The notes below the pieces were generated by a model. It was not told the DNA's origin and searched no databases. It saw only the letters and a list, made by a program, of their open reading frames with translations. A stretch of DNA of 64,000 nucleotides from Hansfordia pulvinata (taxonomy: Eukaryota; Ascomycota; Sordariomycetes; Xylariales), in NCBI GenBank assembly GCA_006538405.1, contig BJKQ01000002.1, positions 3,906,001 through 3,970,000 of the forward strand, written 5' to 3'. The first letter of the stretch is position 1, and every line of letters begins with the position of its first letter. Of the stretch, positions 1 to 11,651 are shown piece after piece. The translations under genes were made by a program, and so were the position numbers.

Positions 1-30
1 TCAGACTGTCTTTGAAACTAACACGTACAG

Positions 31-1606
31 CTATCCCTGACAGCCGATTGTGCGCCCCAGCTGGGAAGGCGCGACAGCGGCGACGTGGGCAGCATATCCA
101 CCTGCTACGACGACCCCCGGTACTGGATGGCCGGAGACATCACCGACGTGGGCTCCGAGAAACGAAACGGCTTCGCCCAGGCGGTCGAGGCCTTTTGCAA
201 GGCGGCGGATCAACAGACCGTGGGCATGGACAGCTATTACTCGTTCGCCACGGAGACCTGGCTGAGCTTCGGCAAAGACCCCAAGGTCTACGGAATCATC
301 GGCTACGTATACTGTAAGAGAAGAGCCACCATAGGGGTCAACTCGACCCGCGGGCGTCTCGTCGCAGCTGCTAATGACCGTCTCGAAAATCCACAGTCGA
401 AATCCACAACACCAGGGGCGACGATCACCTAGTGAAGTGTAAGTCGAACCCCTTGACCGACCGCGGCGCAGACCGCTTTCATTTCTTCGCCCGCAATAAC
501 GCTAATGCTTGATGCCTACCACCCAGACGACGCTTGCAAGACCTACCTGATGGCACTGGTGGAGAAAGACGGGAAGTGCAGCGGGGGGGACAACAGCGAT
601 ACACTGGGCGGCACGTTCCAGGTCAAGGGCGGCAGCCTGTCGTACCACGCGAAGCCGAGCAAGACGCCACCAGCGGCGGATGGGCTCAACAAGGCGTACA
701 CGGGCGGCGTGCTGGATCCGCAGAAACCGAACAAGGGCGGCGCGGCGCCGCTGAGCCCATGGCCGTACGACACGCTGTCGATCGTCAAGCCGTCGGCGTG
801 CCACAGCCACAACGACTACGACCAGGAGGTGCCGCTGTTCAGCGCGCTGAGCGCGGGCTGCGCGGGCATCGAGGCCGACGTCTGGCTGTCCGGGGGCGAT
901 GTCATTCTGGGCCACAAGAAGGGCACCGCGGGGCGCACGCTGACGGCGCAGTACGTACAGCCGCTGGCCGACATCATCGAGCACAACGGCGGCGGCGGCG
1001 TCTACCAAGCCAACCAGGACCAGGGCGTCACGCTGCTGATCGACTTCAAGACCAAGGACGACAACGGCGAGACACTCGAGGCCGTCCGCAAGGCCCTTGA
1101 CCCGCTGCGCAAGAAGGGCTACCTCTCGAGCTCCAAGGACGGCAGCTTCAAGCAAGGGCCCATCACCGTCGTCGCCTCGGGCAACGCAAACTTTGACAAG
1201 ATCCGCGATGACCAGGCCAACCCGGACAAGGACATCTTCATGGATGCCAGCGTCAAGAAGCTGACCGACGACTACACCGACACCAACTCGTACTACGCCT
1301 CGGCCAAGCTGTCCGACGCCGGCGGCATGAACGAGGACAAGATCAAGGGTCAGACCGATGCCGCCCACCAGAAGAAGCTGCTGGTCCGTTACTGTAAGTA
1401 GTGGATAGGAGCGGAGAAGAAGCCCCCTCCCCGAAACCCCCCGGCCTACGACTGCGCGCACGATACGAGATCTTGGAATCTTAAGCTAACCCTACTTCCT
1501 TCCAGGGGAAGTCAACGAGAGCGACTGGGAGAAGCTCGCGTCGTGGGGCGTGGACCGGCTCAACGCCGACGACCTCCCAAACACCGCCCGCCTCCCGCGC
1601 CTGTAG
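31..1606 (+). CDS. Secreted-type protein with C-terminal AIM6-like PLC-like phosphodiesterase domain (5' partial)
   Basis: The gene is cut by the left edge. Visible exons are about 31 (or 44)-313, 397-438, 527-1393 and 1506-1606. All junctions are GT-AG, and splicing keeps one frame to a TAG at 1604-1606. The 3' half has the hallmarks of the fungal AIM6-like branch of the PLC/GDPD-type phosphodiesterase superfamily: HSHNDY (802-819), EADVW (871-885), a GH pair (910-915), a later DFKT strand, and a short last exon ending in LNADDLP. The two His and the acidic residues are the likely catalytic/metal ligands. The 5' half encodes a Cys-containing module (CYDDPRYW near 97-120, FCKAADQ, then DACKTYLM and KCSGG after splicing) that resembles extracellular modules of fungal secreted proteins. 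It may be a separate domain fused to the phosphodiesterase. Exon 3 reads through both parts without a break. Substrate and secretion are unproven because the N-terminus is missing. Confidence 0.72.
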
Positions 1607-3523
1607 GCAAGGCAGAACCCCGGTCGGTTTGATCTGGAGAGGGCGCTATCTTTCATTCTGTGTAATCCTGTCTGTATACCCCTAACGGGAGCGCATCCGA
1701 TGGCTGGTGAGATGGAGAGACTGGCCTCTGTGTCGCGAGTTGCCTCTTTGCTCTTGCCGTCCATGCGCTTTCGTTCTTGGTGTAATTTAGCATATTTCTT
1801 GTACCGTTCAATTTCGCGCTGTTCCATACACACCAAGGTTTCGTATGGAACACGGTCTCGATGTCCTTTGCTTTTTTTTGCAACTGCTGGCAGCCTCGCA
1901 TATTCCTGTCTCGAGAAACCTTTGTGTAAATAAATCATCTGCCATTCATCATCATGTGCCAGCTTCGGCGTGAACCTCACACCCTCTCTCCATCACCAGC
2001 CACGTGCATTAGGTAGCCGACTTTTTCTCGGCCCTGTGAACCTACCACTCCACGAGCGCAGGAGTGCCCCAGCCGGGATCATGCTGGCTCTGGGCGTCTG
2101 CGTGGACGACGCCCGCTCCTACAGACCCTCGTTCCCCAACTTTCCAGAATAACATCCCAGTCCTCTCGAAAGGTCTACCCCCTGTGTCCATCGCGCAGCT
2201 CGCAACCCAGAAGCAATAATCTCGGCGGATCCGCCGTCGGGACGCCCAGGGCAGAAACCAACCAACCAACTGGAAAACCAAGAAAAAAAGGACGAATGAA
2301 TCAGGCCCGAACACACTCGTACCCGCGATCGCCCCAGGCATCGCGGCCACCAATTCGGGGTGGCGGGAGGATCTTCGAGCATGGTGGCGATATGGGGGGG
2401 AGAGGGGCGCCTGAGCCGGGTCCGTGTTGTCGAGGATCCCACGCAGCTGGTTACCCATCTCGTTGGCCTGTAGGCTCTGGACACCGGGCTCCTGGGTTGT
2501 TGGGGGTTCTTGCGCGCGCGGACACACCGAGAAATCCCTCGACTAGATTTTCTGCGGCGGCGGGGGAAGGATCTGGCTCTCTGTGAATTTCCGCGGGCCT
2601 GTCAGCAGGTTTTTTTTCTATTAATTGATTTGTTTCTTAGGTGATCGGCCTGCCCTCGGATGGTCGGACATCAGAAGGATACCTGAGGTTAGGTATGTGC
2701 TGGCCAAACAAAAGTGCGAGCCGATCTGACAATGGCGGGGGGGGGGGGGTGGGGGCTTTCGGGGCTTGCTTGGTGCCTGTGCCTGGTTCTGCAGCTGAGC
2801 TGTGATGCTGGGTGCCTTTACTTCTCGTGACGGAAGCGTCATTGGGGAGTGGGCGTTGTCTCGTAGGCGAAAGAAAGACTGGGACGTGACCTTGTATGTA
2901 TAGGTTTCAGGTACGCGTAGTCACTGCGAGTGTGTTCACTTCACTTCTATAACTCCGAGCTTAGTCGCACCCTTGTTTTGACTCTCTGTAAAGCACTTTC
3001 ATAGGGGACATGATTCGGGTGTGAGAGCAAGCAGCCACCAGTTCGAGGAGTGTCGGCCTTGGCAGAGACTCGGAGAATTCGCAATAGACAGGGTTTGCAT
3101 CGACGAGAGAGGCTGCAAATTGCTTGGCTGATCTGGTTGGACCCCTGCTCGTAGATGAATGCCGCCTCGCCTTGGCCCCGGATCGGAACCCGGCAGTGAG
3201 CGTGATGCTGATGCCCAGACCAAAGCAGTGATGCTGTCATGAGAGTCGCTGCCACTCGGATGCGCAGTCGGGCCCAATGATTGGGTCGGTGCCCGAAATA
3301 GAGTGGAGTTGAGGTTCGCTGAGTGCTAGGAAATAGTAGGTCTTGATTGCAAAACACACGCGCTACGACGCTCGACGAAGAGATGACATGCTTTTGCCCC
3401 CGTCATATCTCATTGAATGGACCAACACCGCGTGGCCCGCGAGGCCACCTCCATGTGCCCCTCGCACAGCTGTGCTGTGCTCCGAGAGGGGAGCAATCAC
3501 CGGCGGCGCCTCCAGCAGCACCT
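1607..3523. other. Intergenic, no gene seen
   Basis: About 1.9 kb separates the end of the phosphodiesterase gene from the stop codon of the convergent glycine-rich gene. Open frames here are short, overlap on both strands and contain no recognisable motif. There is a G-rich homopolymer stretch near 2737-2750. I see no RNA gene. Confidence 0.6.
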
Positions 3524-4924
3524 TCATCTCCGGGGCCCGTCCACGCTGACGCCCTCGTTGCCAATGTCGTCGGGCACGCTGATGCGGACGTCGGGCAGGT
3601 ACCGGTGGACCTTGGACTCGACGATCTGCTGCACAAAGACCCAGCTCTCGCGCTCGAAGCGGCGGTGGCCGCCGTTGACGACGCCGAGGATGCCCTGGCG
3701 CAGCGCCTCCTGGACCTTGCGGACCAGGCCCCGGACCTTGTCGACCAGCTGCGCCTTGATGTCGTCGGCGAAGCCGCGGTCCGCGGGGCCCCGGTTGCCG
3801 CCGCCGTCGAGCTCCGGGTCGAACGGGTTGCCGCCCAGGATGCGCTCGAGCGGCCGCTGGAAGTCGTCGGGCAGCAGCTCGAACAGCTGCTTCTCGATCC
3901 GGCCCAGGATCCCGCGGAACTCGAGGCGCACCGCCCGGTGCACCTCGGCCAGGCCGGTGCTGAGCTTGTCGCTGATGATCCGGGAGAAGCCGCCCCCACC
4001 GCCGTTACCATCGCCGTCGCCGTCGCCGCCACCAAAGCCGCGCGCATTCCCGCCGTCGCCGCCGTCGCCGCCGCCGCCGCCGCCGCCGCTCCGGTCCTTG
4101 TTGTCCCTGTTGAACAGGCCGCCGACCAGGTCCTTGACGTGGCCCTGGATCTCGTCGCGGAAGCCGTGGCCGATGTCGCGGCCGCTCGAGTTGTCGCGCA
4201 GCCAGCGCTTGAGGTGGTCGAGGGCGATGCGCGTGAACTGGGCCGCGATGGGGGCGTGCTGCTCGCGCAGCTTGGCGCCGACCCGGTCCTTGATCTCCGG
4301 GCTGATCATGCGCGCCTTCTCCTCGGGGTTGCGCGCCGTCTCCCTCACCGTGTCGCTGAGCACCCCGATCAGCCCGTCCAGCTGGAAGCCTCCGCCTCCT
4401 CCGCCTCCGCCCCCGCCGCGGCGCTCGTCGAGGTGGTCCTGCACGGCGTTGACAGCCGCGGAGAGGAAGCCCCCTGCCAAGCCGCCGCCGCCGCCGCCGC
4501 CCCCTACGTCCAGCCCGCGGCTCCCGTCGGGCCGGGACTCGCCGCCGCCCCCGCCGCGGGCGCGGTCCGAGAGGTTGAGGATGTCGTTGAGGTCGTCGCC
4601 GGCGCCGTTGGCGACCTCGCCGACGCGGCGGGTCAGCTGGGCGATCTCGTTGGCGAAGGGCAGCGAGGTGCCGCCGTAGGCTCCCGGGGGCGAGTCGTCG
4701 AGGCCGCGGCGGCCGCCGTCGTGGCCGTCGTGGCCGTCGTCGTCTCGCCGGCGGCCGCTGCTGTCGAAGAGGGAGCGGAAGGCGTCGATCACCTGGTCCT
4801 CGAGCGAGTCGATGGTCTTGTCCTGGAAGCGGTTGAGCTCGGCGGCGATGCGGGGCTCGACCTCGGGGGTGAGCGAGTCGACATAGTCGTCGATGTGCTG
4901 CAGCAGGGCCTCGGGGAGGGGCAT
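3524..4924 (-). CDS. Glycine-rich conserved hypothetical protein (466 aa)
   Basis: This is a single uninterrupted frame. The ATG on the minus strand (4922-4924) follows a purine-rich leader, and the frame ends in TGA. The N-terminal ~60 residues are acidic and predicted helical (it begins MPLPEALLQHIDDYVDSLTP). Helical segments then alternate with long poly-Gly and Gly/Asp linkers, roughly at residues 110-118, 132-142, 165-178 and 270-300. The C-terminal ~130 residues are again helical and charged (for example KVRGLVRKVQEALRQGI). There is no signal peptide, no membrane segment and no known catalytic motif. Repeated amphipathic helices joined by flexible glycine linkers would suit a scaffold or a lipid- or self-associating protein, but that is inference. 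I do not recognise a named family. Confidence 0.72.
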   Translation of the reverse strand: MPLPEALLQHIDDYVDSLTPEVEPRIAAELNRFQDKTIDSLEDQVIDAFRSLFDSSGRRRDDDGHDGHDGGRRGLDDSPPGAYGGTSLPFANEIAQLTRRVGEVANGAGDDLNDILNLSDRARGGGGGESRPDGSRGLDVGGGGGGGGLAGGFLSAAVNAVQDHLDERRGGGGGGGGGGFQLDGLIGVLSDTVRETARNPEEKARMISPEIKDRVGAKLREQHAPIAAQFTRIALDHLKRWLRDNSSGRDIGHGFRDEIQGHVKDLVGGLFNRDNKDRSGGGGGGGDGGDGGNARGFGGGDGDGDGNGGGGGFSRIISDKLSTGLAEVHRAVRLEFRGILGRIEKQLFELLPDDFQRPLERILGGNPFDPELDGGGNRGPADRGFADDIKAQLVDKVRGLVRKVQEALRQGILGVVNGGHRRFERESWVFVQQIVESKVHRYLPDVRISVPDDIGNEGVSVDGPRR

Positions 4925-5962
4925 CTTGGCAGTGTATTTTTCTTCTTTGAAAGGGGGAGGGGACTTATTCCTTTTATTCTCTCTTTGGCTTTTGCAGGTC
5001 GGTGGATCTCTGGACCCCCGGTTTGTGTTGGTGTTGAGGAAGGGTGTTGGACGTGGCTGAGAGGGTGTTGCTTGGGAGAGGTTATGTCGGAGGAGGTTGT
5101 GTCACCTGGTATGTGCGTACCTCATCAGGTAGGTACAAGTAGATGGAGGTACATGTGAGAGGGGCAGCGTGCGATCCATTGATACGTTATGTAAGGTATA
5201 TGACCTGTAGAGAACGCGTCGTCGCGATGAAACAACCCCGCCTCAGGGCCAAGCAGCTTTCCCCTTTTGCGCACCAGAGCCCCAGCAGATGGCAGATCTG
5301 GTGGGCTGGCCCGGGCATTCATGGTTGTCCAATCGCCTGTCCGAGGCCGCCACTGACAGATACTCGTAGCCACCGACGGAGTACTCGTATCACTCTGGGG
5401 ACCTTGTTACCTGCGTGCCTGCCTACTTTACATTGACGTGTACCGTATTGGATGTACGTGTTGATCGGTTAGCGCCCGGATCGGATCCGCTGCTGTGGCC
5501 CCGTTTTCCATTGTCGGACGTCGGCCACGTCAGTGGGGAGACGGGGGTAATGGCGGCGGGGTTGCCATTCAATGCGCCCAGGCCAATGGCGTTGCGTTGG
5601 TGTTGGCGTTGGCGTTGGCGGTTAGCGGGTAGCGGGGTCTCTGTCTGTTTCGGCCCACGACTCTTTATGTCCATTCAGAAAACTATCGCTGAATAGTTCA
5701 ACTTCCTGGCCAGATGGCATTGACCCTGCGATTGAACGACAGCAAAGTGAGGGACAGAAACAAACCCCGGCATTAAGCGAATCTACTGGTAGTATGGATA
5801 TGTGAGTAAGGCCCTGACTGGGAGCTCGAAAGGGGGATCACGATATCGCATAATAATGGCAGTGTGTAGGTACCTGGTTAGGTAGGTAGTTGCAGTGTTG
5901 TAATAGTAGTAGCGGTGCCTGCTGAACTCATCACTCTGCCAAACAAGAAACAACCAATCCAC
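4925..5962. other. Intergenic with TACGAGTA motifs
   Basis: This stretch holds the promoter of the glycine-rich gene (starting at 4924) and the 3' flank of the aldo/keto reductase. Two copies of the word TACTCGTA lie at 5361 and 5382, and a TAGGTACCTGG-type word lies near 5868-5890. A short (GTTGGC)n run is at about 5598-5620. No gene seen. Confidence 0.5.
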
Positions 5963-7235
5963 TTAGCTGTGCCCGACAATTGCCTTGGGCTGGTACAGCT
6001 CCTCCAGGTACTTCTCCTCGTCGTCGCTCAGGACCTTGCCCCGCGCCGCAATCGCCTCGTCGATCCGGGCGTTGCTGGAGAAGCCGATGATCGGGCTCGA
6101 GATTCTCTTGTTGATCCACGCCAGCGCCACATGGCTCATCTTCCAGTCCTTCTTGCCCGCCAGCTCCTGCACCCGCCCGATGATGCCCAGGTCGCTCTCC
6201 GACGTCCCGTCCGGCCCGCCCGCGTCCTTCTCCCCCGCGCTCCGCGTCGTGCTGCCAAAGTCCTGCGGCGGGCGCGCCAGGTGCCCGCGGCAGAGAGGGG
6301 CCCACGGGATCAGGCCCACGCCCGTGTCGTTGCAGAAGCGGATCATCTCCCGCTCCTCCTCCCGGTACAGCAGGTTGTACCGGTTCTGCATCGAGATGAA
6401 CTTGGTCCAGCCGTTCTTCTCGGCCACAAACTGCAGGCGTGCAAAGTTGACGGCCCTGTCTGCGCGTTAGCCCCCCCGCCCCCTTTGGTGTTGCCCTTCA
6501 CACACACATGGGTTCTTGGACAAGAAGACAAGTCTCTAGGCTCGTGTGACTTACCACATGCTGCTTGCGCCAATGTACCGAACCTTGCCCGAGCGGACCA
6601 GGTCGTGCAGCGTCTCCATCGTCTCCTCGAGCGGCGTCTTGTAGTCGAAGCGGTGGATCTGCAGCAGGTCGATGTAGTCCGTGTCGAGCCGCTTCAGCGA
6701 GGCCTCGACCGAGTTGAGGATGGCCGCGCGCGACAGGCCGTAGTTGTTGACGTAGTCCTTGGAGGCGTTGAACTCGTCCGGGTGGTTCAGCTGGCGGACG
6801 CTGGGGTCCTCGCCCACGCCAAAGTAGCACTTGCTCATGATGACGACCTTGTTGCGGGGGATGCCGTACTTCTTGAGGGCCTTGCCCACAATCACCTCGC
6901 TGGCGCCCTGCGAGTACACGTTGGCCGTGTCCCATGTGTTGAGGCCGTTGTCGTACGCGTGCTTGAGGAGCGGCAGCGCCTGGGATCACGGGGTGAGCTT
7001 GCTATGGCCAGAACACAGCGCAGAGAGAGGGGGAGAGCCCATGCAGAGGAAGAAGAGAGATCGTCCGACATACCTCATCCTCGCCAATGGCCCAAGCCTG
7101 CGCCTTGGGGTCGCCGAAGCTCATGCAGCCAAATACGGGGTTGGAGATGCGCAGGCCGCTCTTGCCCAGCTGCCTGTACTCGCATTTCGAATTGTCGAAC
7201 GAGGTCTGGAGAGAGGCTGGTAGAGTTGAAGCCAT
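5963..7235 (-). CDS. Aldo/keto reductase (versiconal hemiacetal acetate reductase-like group)
   Basis: Three exons, complement(5963-6455, 6555-6979, 7074-7235), give 359 aa with every junction GT-AG and in frame. This is an NAD(P)H-dependent carbonyl reductase with the TIM-barrel AKR fold. The catalytic tetrad is visible as D71 (NTWDTAN), Y76 (VYS), K104 (IMSK) and H163 (LLQIHRFD). The AKR signature [12 protein letters not shown] follows, and [14 protein letters not shown] plus [11 protein letters not shown] match the group that includes fungal versiconal hemiacetal acetate reductases and yeast Aad-type enzymes. Length and order fit a complete cytosolic enzyme. No other secondary-metabolite gene is next to it, so a role in mycotoxin synthesis should not be assumed; general aldehyde/ketone detoxification is equally likely. 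Confidence 0.9.
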
Positions 7236-8910
7236 CTTGTCGGCAGGTTCCGGGGGCTGTCGTGACAGGTGGTGAAAGAGGGGGCGGTGGTGTGATTGGG
7301 GCGGGGAAAGGTGCGGGAATCTGGACGCTGGCGGGCGCACAGCCAGGGATAGATGTTGGAGGTAGGTTATATATCACAGACCAGACCAGACCGTCGAGCG
7401 TCTGGCCGGTGTTACTGCTTAATGCCGTGCTACCCTGGACGACTTGCCTCTGCGACAGAGGTGTCGAGTATTATAAATCATCCTAAATCCGAAGTGCCAT
7501 CGGATGCGTGCCCTTCCACAACACCAACGCCGGCCTGCCACTGCGCGTTGCGCGTTGGAGAGGAGACGCACCCAGCCGAGCGAGCGATCTGCGTCCAGCC
7601 CAAACCCGCGGGCCGACTTTGGCACGCAAAGTGATGACGTTTCGACGGAGCACGGTTTCGTCGTGTCTGCTCGATGGCGGTCACGCGAACAACGTCGCCG
7701 CCGACCGAGCATGCGAACCCTGGTGCATCCACTGCATGCTGCCCCGTACAAAGACCGAGGATGGAGGCACGCCCGCTGTTTACCGCTGGAACTGACCCGC
7801 GTGGGCGAGATCCAATATCACCGTGGCAGCTCCCGATCTGAGAGAGCTAAACGCCGATCTAATAGCCGTGGCATCGGAGGCTCTTGTCCACTCACTGTTG
7901 TCCCACCGCCGCATGTGAATCGAATACGAGTACAGCGTGTAGATAAACCTACATATATTACCATAGGTGGTGAGATGAGGTTGTCGATATTCATCAATCG
8001 AACGAAGGTGATGGCCTCCAGCTTACGCGGGCGTGCTCGACAGACTGTGACTGTGAAGCGTTGCCCCTCGTATGGTACGTCATCGCTGAACATCATGGTT
8101 GCGATATGGAGTGTACCTAGGTATCTTGAGGATGCCGTACCTTATCCAGCTGAGGTCGGCGCGTGTACCTCCACTACCTCCGTACCGTCTGCAGGCGCAC
8201 CAAGCACTCTATCGAGAGCTACATGAATACTTCAAGTGTTGCTCAGGTTTGTCCTGTTGCATTGTATCCAGCACATTGTACCTCGTCCAGACCTGGAGGT
8301 AGGTCGCTGAAGGTGTACGGTAGCTCACCTACGGTACCTCCGGCTATCCATAGGTACCTACCATCCCGGTTGTCTCTCCAGGCGGGAACCTAACCGAACT
8401 CACCGTGCCGCATCGCTGGAGGTCCCCACATGAGCACTCCATTGTCCCCGCCAATGCCCGCCTGAAGAGAACCATCCGTGCCGTCCATGACCACGCCCGG
8501 GCCTGCAGTGGGGCTATCTACAGGACCTTGAGGAACCACCCAAGGTCCCTCCCTCACCGTCGCTGTCACCATCACCTTCGACATCGCCGTCAGTCGCCAG
8601 TGCCGTCGCCAGTGCCGTCGCCGCGGTCTTGATCGCGGTCCCGGCCTCATCGCCACTCGCTCTCCTTCCGCCCGGCCTCGATGCTGTGTTTTTACTCACC
8701 ACCCCACCCAGCTCGTTCGCCACGCGCCCCTCGACCATCCACCGGACTGTTCCATCCATCATCTCGACCAGCAGCCGTCTCTTACCTGGGGTATTGGGGC
8801 GAGAGCTGACGTCGTGCCTCCCCCCCCAAACTTCATCGTCCCATTCACTTCCCCGGCCCCCATCTCGCTCGGATCTCTCACAGTCACCTGCAAATCCGCA
8901 AGCTCACACC
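7236..8910. promoter_or_regulatory. Divergent intergenic region between aldo/keto reductase and F-box gene
   Basis: The two flanking genes are transcribed away from each other, so this 1.7 kb contains both promoters. One TACGAGTA copy lies at 7925 and several GTACCT/AGGTAC words lie between 8110 and 8380. The last 200 bases before the F-box ATG are C/T-rich, typical of a fungal leader. The open frames here lack protein-like motifs. Confidence 0.45.
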
Positions 8911-10689
8911 ATGCCGCTGCTATCACTGCCCAACGAGCTGCTGCTCCTCATCATAGACAACGTCCGCCGCCTAGACGAGCGCAAGCACCTCCTGGCCCTG
9001 CTCACCACCTGCAAATCCCTCAAGCTTGTAGCCGAGGAGGCCTTGTACTATTCTCTACACTTTGAGCGCCTCGCCTCGCTACACCAGGTCCTCGACTTGC
9101 TGCAGGAACGCCCGGATCGCCGCAGCTTCGTCTGCGACCTAGGTCTGTACGAGGCTGGTGCTCAGTATTACAGCGGACCCGACTACCCCGATGATGGCAC
9201 CGGCGCTTTGCCCTGCCCGGACCTGGCTTGTTTTCCCAATCTCAAATTTTTCGTCTCCGAGAGCCTGAACTGTCAACCCTGGGCCAGTGACTCTCGCTGG
9301 GGCCAACGCATGGATGGTTTCATGTCGGCGTTTGCCAATGCGTCTCTGTCGAGCCCCTTGGCGCCCGCTGAGAGACCTCTTCAGAACTTGAGGAGCTGTA
9401 AGCAACCTCCCCAACCCACCTCGCTAGCTCAGCCACGATGGCTAATAACAAGCTAACTAATGCTAGTGGTTCTGCACTGGTCCGGGGGTACTGACAGGTT
9501 TTGGTGCCTGTCGCCCACGTCGCCCATCTTTCTGCTCCCGCGACTCGAGTCGCTTGAGCTATCGGCAGCCCGCATAGGGAACGGCAGAGGAGTCGCCTCC
9601 CCGTCAGACTCGGAGCTTGCGCTCCAATTCAAAGACAAGACGAATCTGAAGTCCCTCAAAATCACTGAATGCAGTGCCAGTGCTGAGGCCCTATTGGCCA
9701 TCTTGGGTTATCCACGGGCACTGGAGCACTTTGATCTCTATGAAATATCACACCACCACTCCTACTACGACGGCAACAACGAGGCTTTTGCCACTTCCAA
9801 CCCTTCTGTGCTCCAGGAAGCTTTGGATCAACAGTCGCAGTCCTTGGAGCACCTGGCCATCCGGTGCCACAAGCCGTATCTCAATGAGGAGGATTACGAA
9901 GGGATTGTCTGCACGCTTCGCTTGGGGAACTTCCCGGCCCTTTCTCGTCTTGAGCTCGGCCCGGTCATCAAGCCCAACCACGTCCACCACCCACTGACAC
10001 ACTGGAAGCTTGATGGTCCCTCCCCGCCCGCCTTGGAGGTCGTTCGTCTGAACGACTGGGATGTCTCCATGCTTAAGGAGCGTATAGCTTCCGCGATATT
10101 CCAAGAGCTGGCGCTGCCCCAGCTCTTTGCAGCCGCCGAAACCAGGGGTGCGTCTCTCGAGGTTGAAATCGCCCTCCGCAGTGTGCCGTCTTATTTCCGC
10201 CACGTGATGAGGGGCACGCAGGACCAAAGACCGGCAGTGCGCGTGATGGTGGACAGGGTGGCAACGCTTTTCGAGGCGTTGCAGTCGCGCACCGACCGGT
10301 CCTCAGCAGCGGCCGACAGATCTGGTTCGCTTGATGGGCGGTCAGGCCAGCTTAATGCTGCGTCGCCAGCAACGAACGAGGAAATGGAGACGAAGCCGGA
10401 GTCGCCGAAGCCTGCTGCCCACCGGCTTAGGGTTCTGACGAGCAAGAAGCTCAACGTAGTCCCCCCTCTCCTTCATGGAGAACCGCTGCCCAATTTCCAA
10501 ACGCGTTACGACACGTGGCAGCCAGGCGGGTTTACCGGAATGCCTCCGCGGCACAAGCGTCTGCTGACCGTTATTGACGACAGCTCAGACGAGGACAGCG
10601 GCAGGGACGAGGACATGGATGCCGCCTTCACTCCTGTCGACGCCTCTTTGCTCTTTTTCCCCGGCCCTAGGTACTCGCCTGGTCAGTAA
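8911..10689 (+). CDS. F-box-like protein (569 aa)
   Basis: Two exons, 8911-9397 and 9467-10689, are joined by a GTAAGC...CTAAC...TAG intron and give 569 aa. The first ~45 residues (starting LLSLPNELLLLIIDNV, then LLALLTTCKSLKLVAEEALYY) read as an F-box: an LPxEL..I start, a basic/hydrophobic middle and a Leu-rich end. This is the surface that recruits Skp1 in SCF ubiquitin ligases. The middle third has loosely spaced leucine-rich segments (PRLESLELSAARI, SLKITECSASAEALL, PALSRLELG), which suggest a degenerate LRR substrate-binding region. The C-terminal ~150 residues are polar and disordered with an acidic patch (DDSSDEDSGRDEDMD). The target is unknown. The ATG at 8911 begins the F-box directly and follows a good context (cacacc), so I prefer it over upstream in-frame starts. 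Confidence 0.8.
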
Positions 10690-11651
10690 TGGTTATGGAT
10701 GCTTCTGGCTCAGCGTGCGCTCAAGTCTGTCTGTATTTAAGCCGTTCGTGCCTGGGTATCTGGACGCAAAACACTCTCAAAACTGTGGGCGCATCGGATG
10801 GTTCTCGGAGGCATATTGTGGGAGGATACGGTCAGCGTAAGATTCATGACTTGACGAATTCAATACGAGTCTCTCAATTATACATATAACCTGTCCCGAA
10901 GACACTCACAGTAGGTACGTCAAAGAGTCGTTGTACGCGTAGGTGCCGTCCCTGGAGCATTGCACTGATGTTTCAAGTGAGTGTATCGCCCGTGCAATGA
11001 CTGCAGGTGGAGGCAGTGCTCAATTGAATGCGGCTGATCCCTAAACAGGATAGCGCCTCTGCTAATGCGGCTGGATTAATGATTTTCATCGGCTCAATTT
11101 ATTTTACGAGTATGACATGGATAGAAGACATTGATGAAGACCAGACACGCTGGAGTGCACTACGCGTACCTATGTATGACTCCCCACCGATTTCAATTGC
11201 AGTCCGACGCGCGGGCATCCCACCACGATCCTGGGCGATTTCATTTCCATGGACAGGCGTGTGCACGCGCCGACGCACGACTGACCTTTTGCAACTACTC
11301 GGCATTGCGCTGCACGCCAGGACACACCATCACCGTAAACCGTCAGCCTCTGATTTCACATGTTTTGATTCCTCTTTCCTTGCGTTCTGTACAACACTGT
11401 CTGCCTGTGCATCGCCTTCCCGAATCCGCCTTCACTCAACAATCGCTGCAGATTCGATCCGATCGGTGACCAACTTGCGACATCGGCCCTCGTGAGACCC
11501 GGAGTCCCAACACCATCTACCTCGTTCCCGGCATGAGCGCGCATTGCCGGTAAACCTACTGGTGACAATCGAGGCGGGAGCAAGAAAGTGGGGTAGAAGC
11601 GATCACGCAGGGGGACCGAAAAAAAAAAAAAAAAAAAAAAAAACCTTATTA
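10690..11651. other. Intergenic and tRNase Z leader with A25 tract
   Basis: No gene is visible. The stretch ends in an unbroken run of 25 A (11619-11643) that stops 8 bases before the tRNase Z start codon. An upstream ATG at 11544 is in frame and would read through the tract as poly-Lys, but I do not take it as the start. Confidence 0.5.

Noticed and set aside
3347..5158. 603-residue plus-strand open frame opposite the glycine-rich gene
   Set aside because: It mirrors the GC-rich codon pattern of the minus-strand gene, is made of Ala/Val/Asp/Arg repeats and shows no domain. The minus-strand frame has sensible helices and a good start.
5963..7235. Secondary-metabolite cluster around the aldo/keto reductase
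   Set aside because: The neighbours are a glycine-rich orphan, an F-box protein and tRNase Z. No synthase, oxygenase or transporter is nearby.
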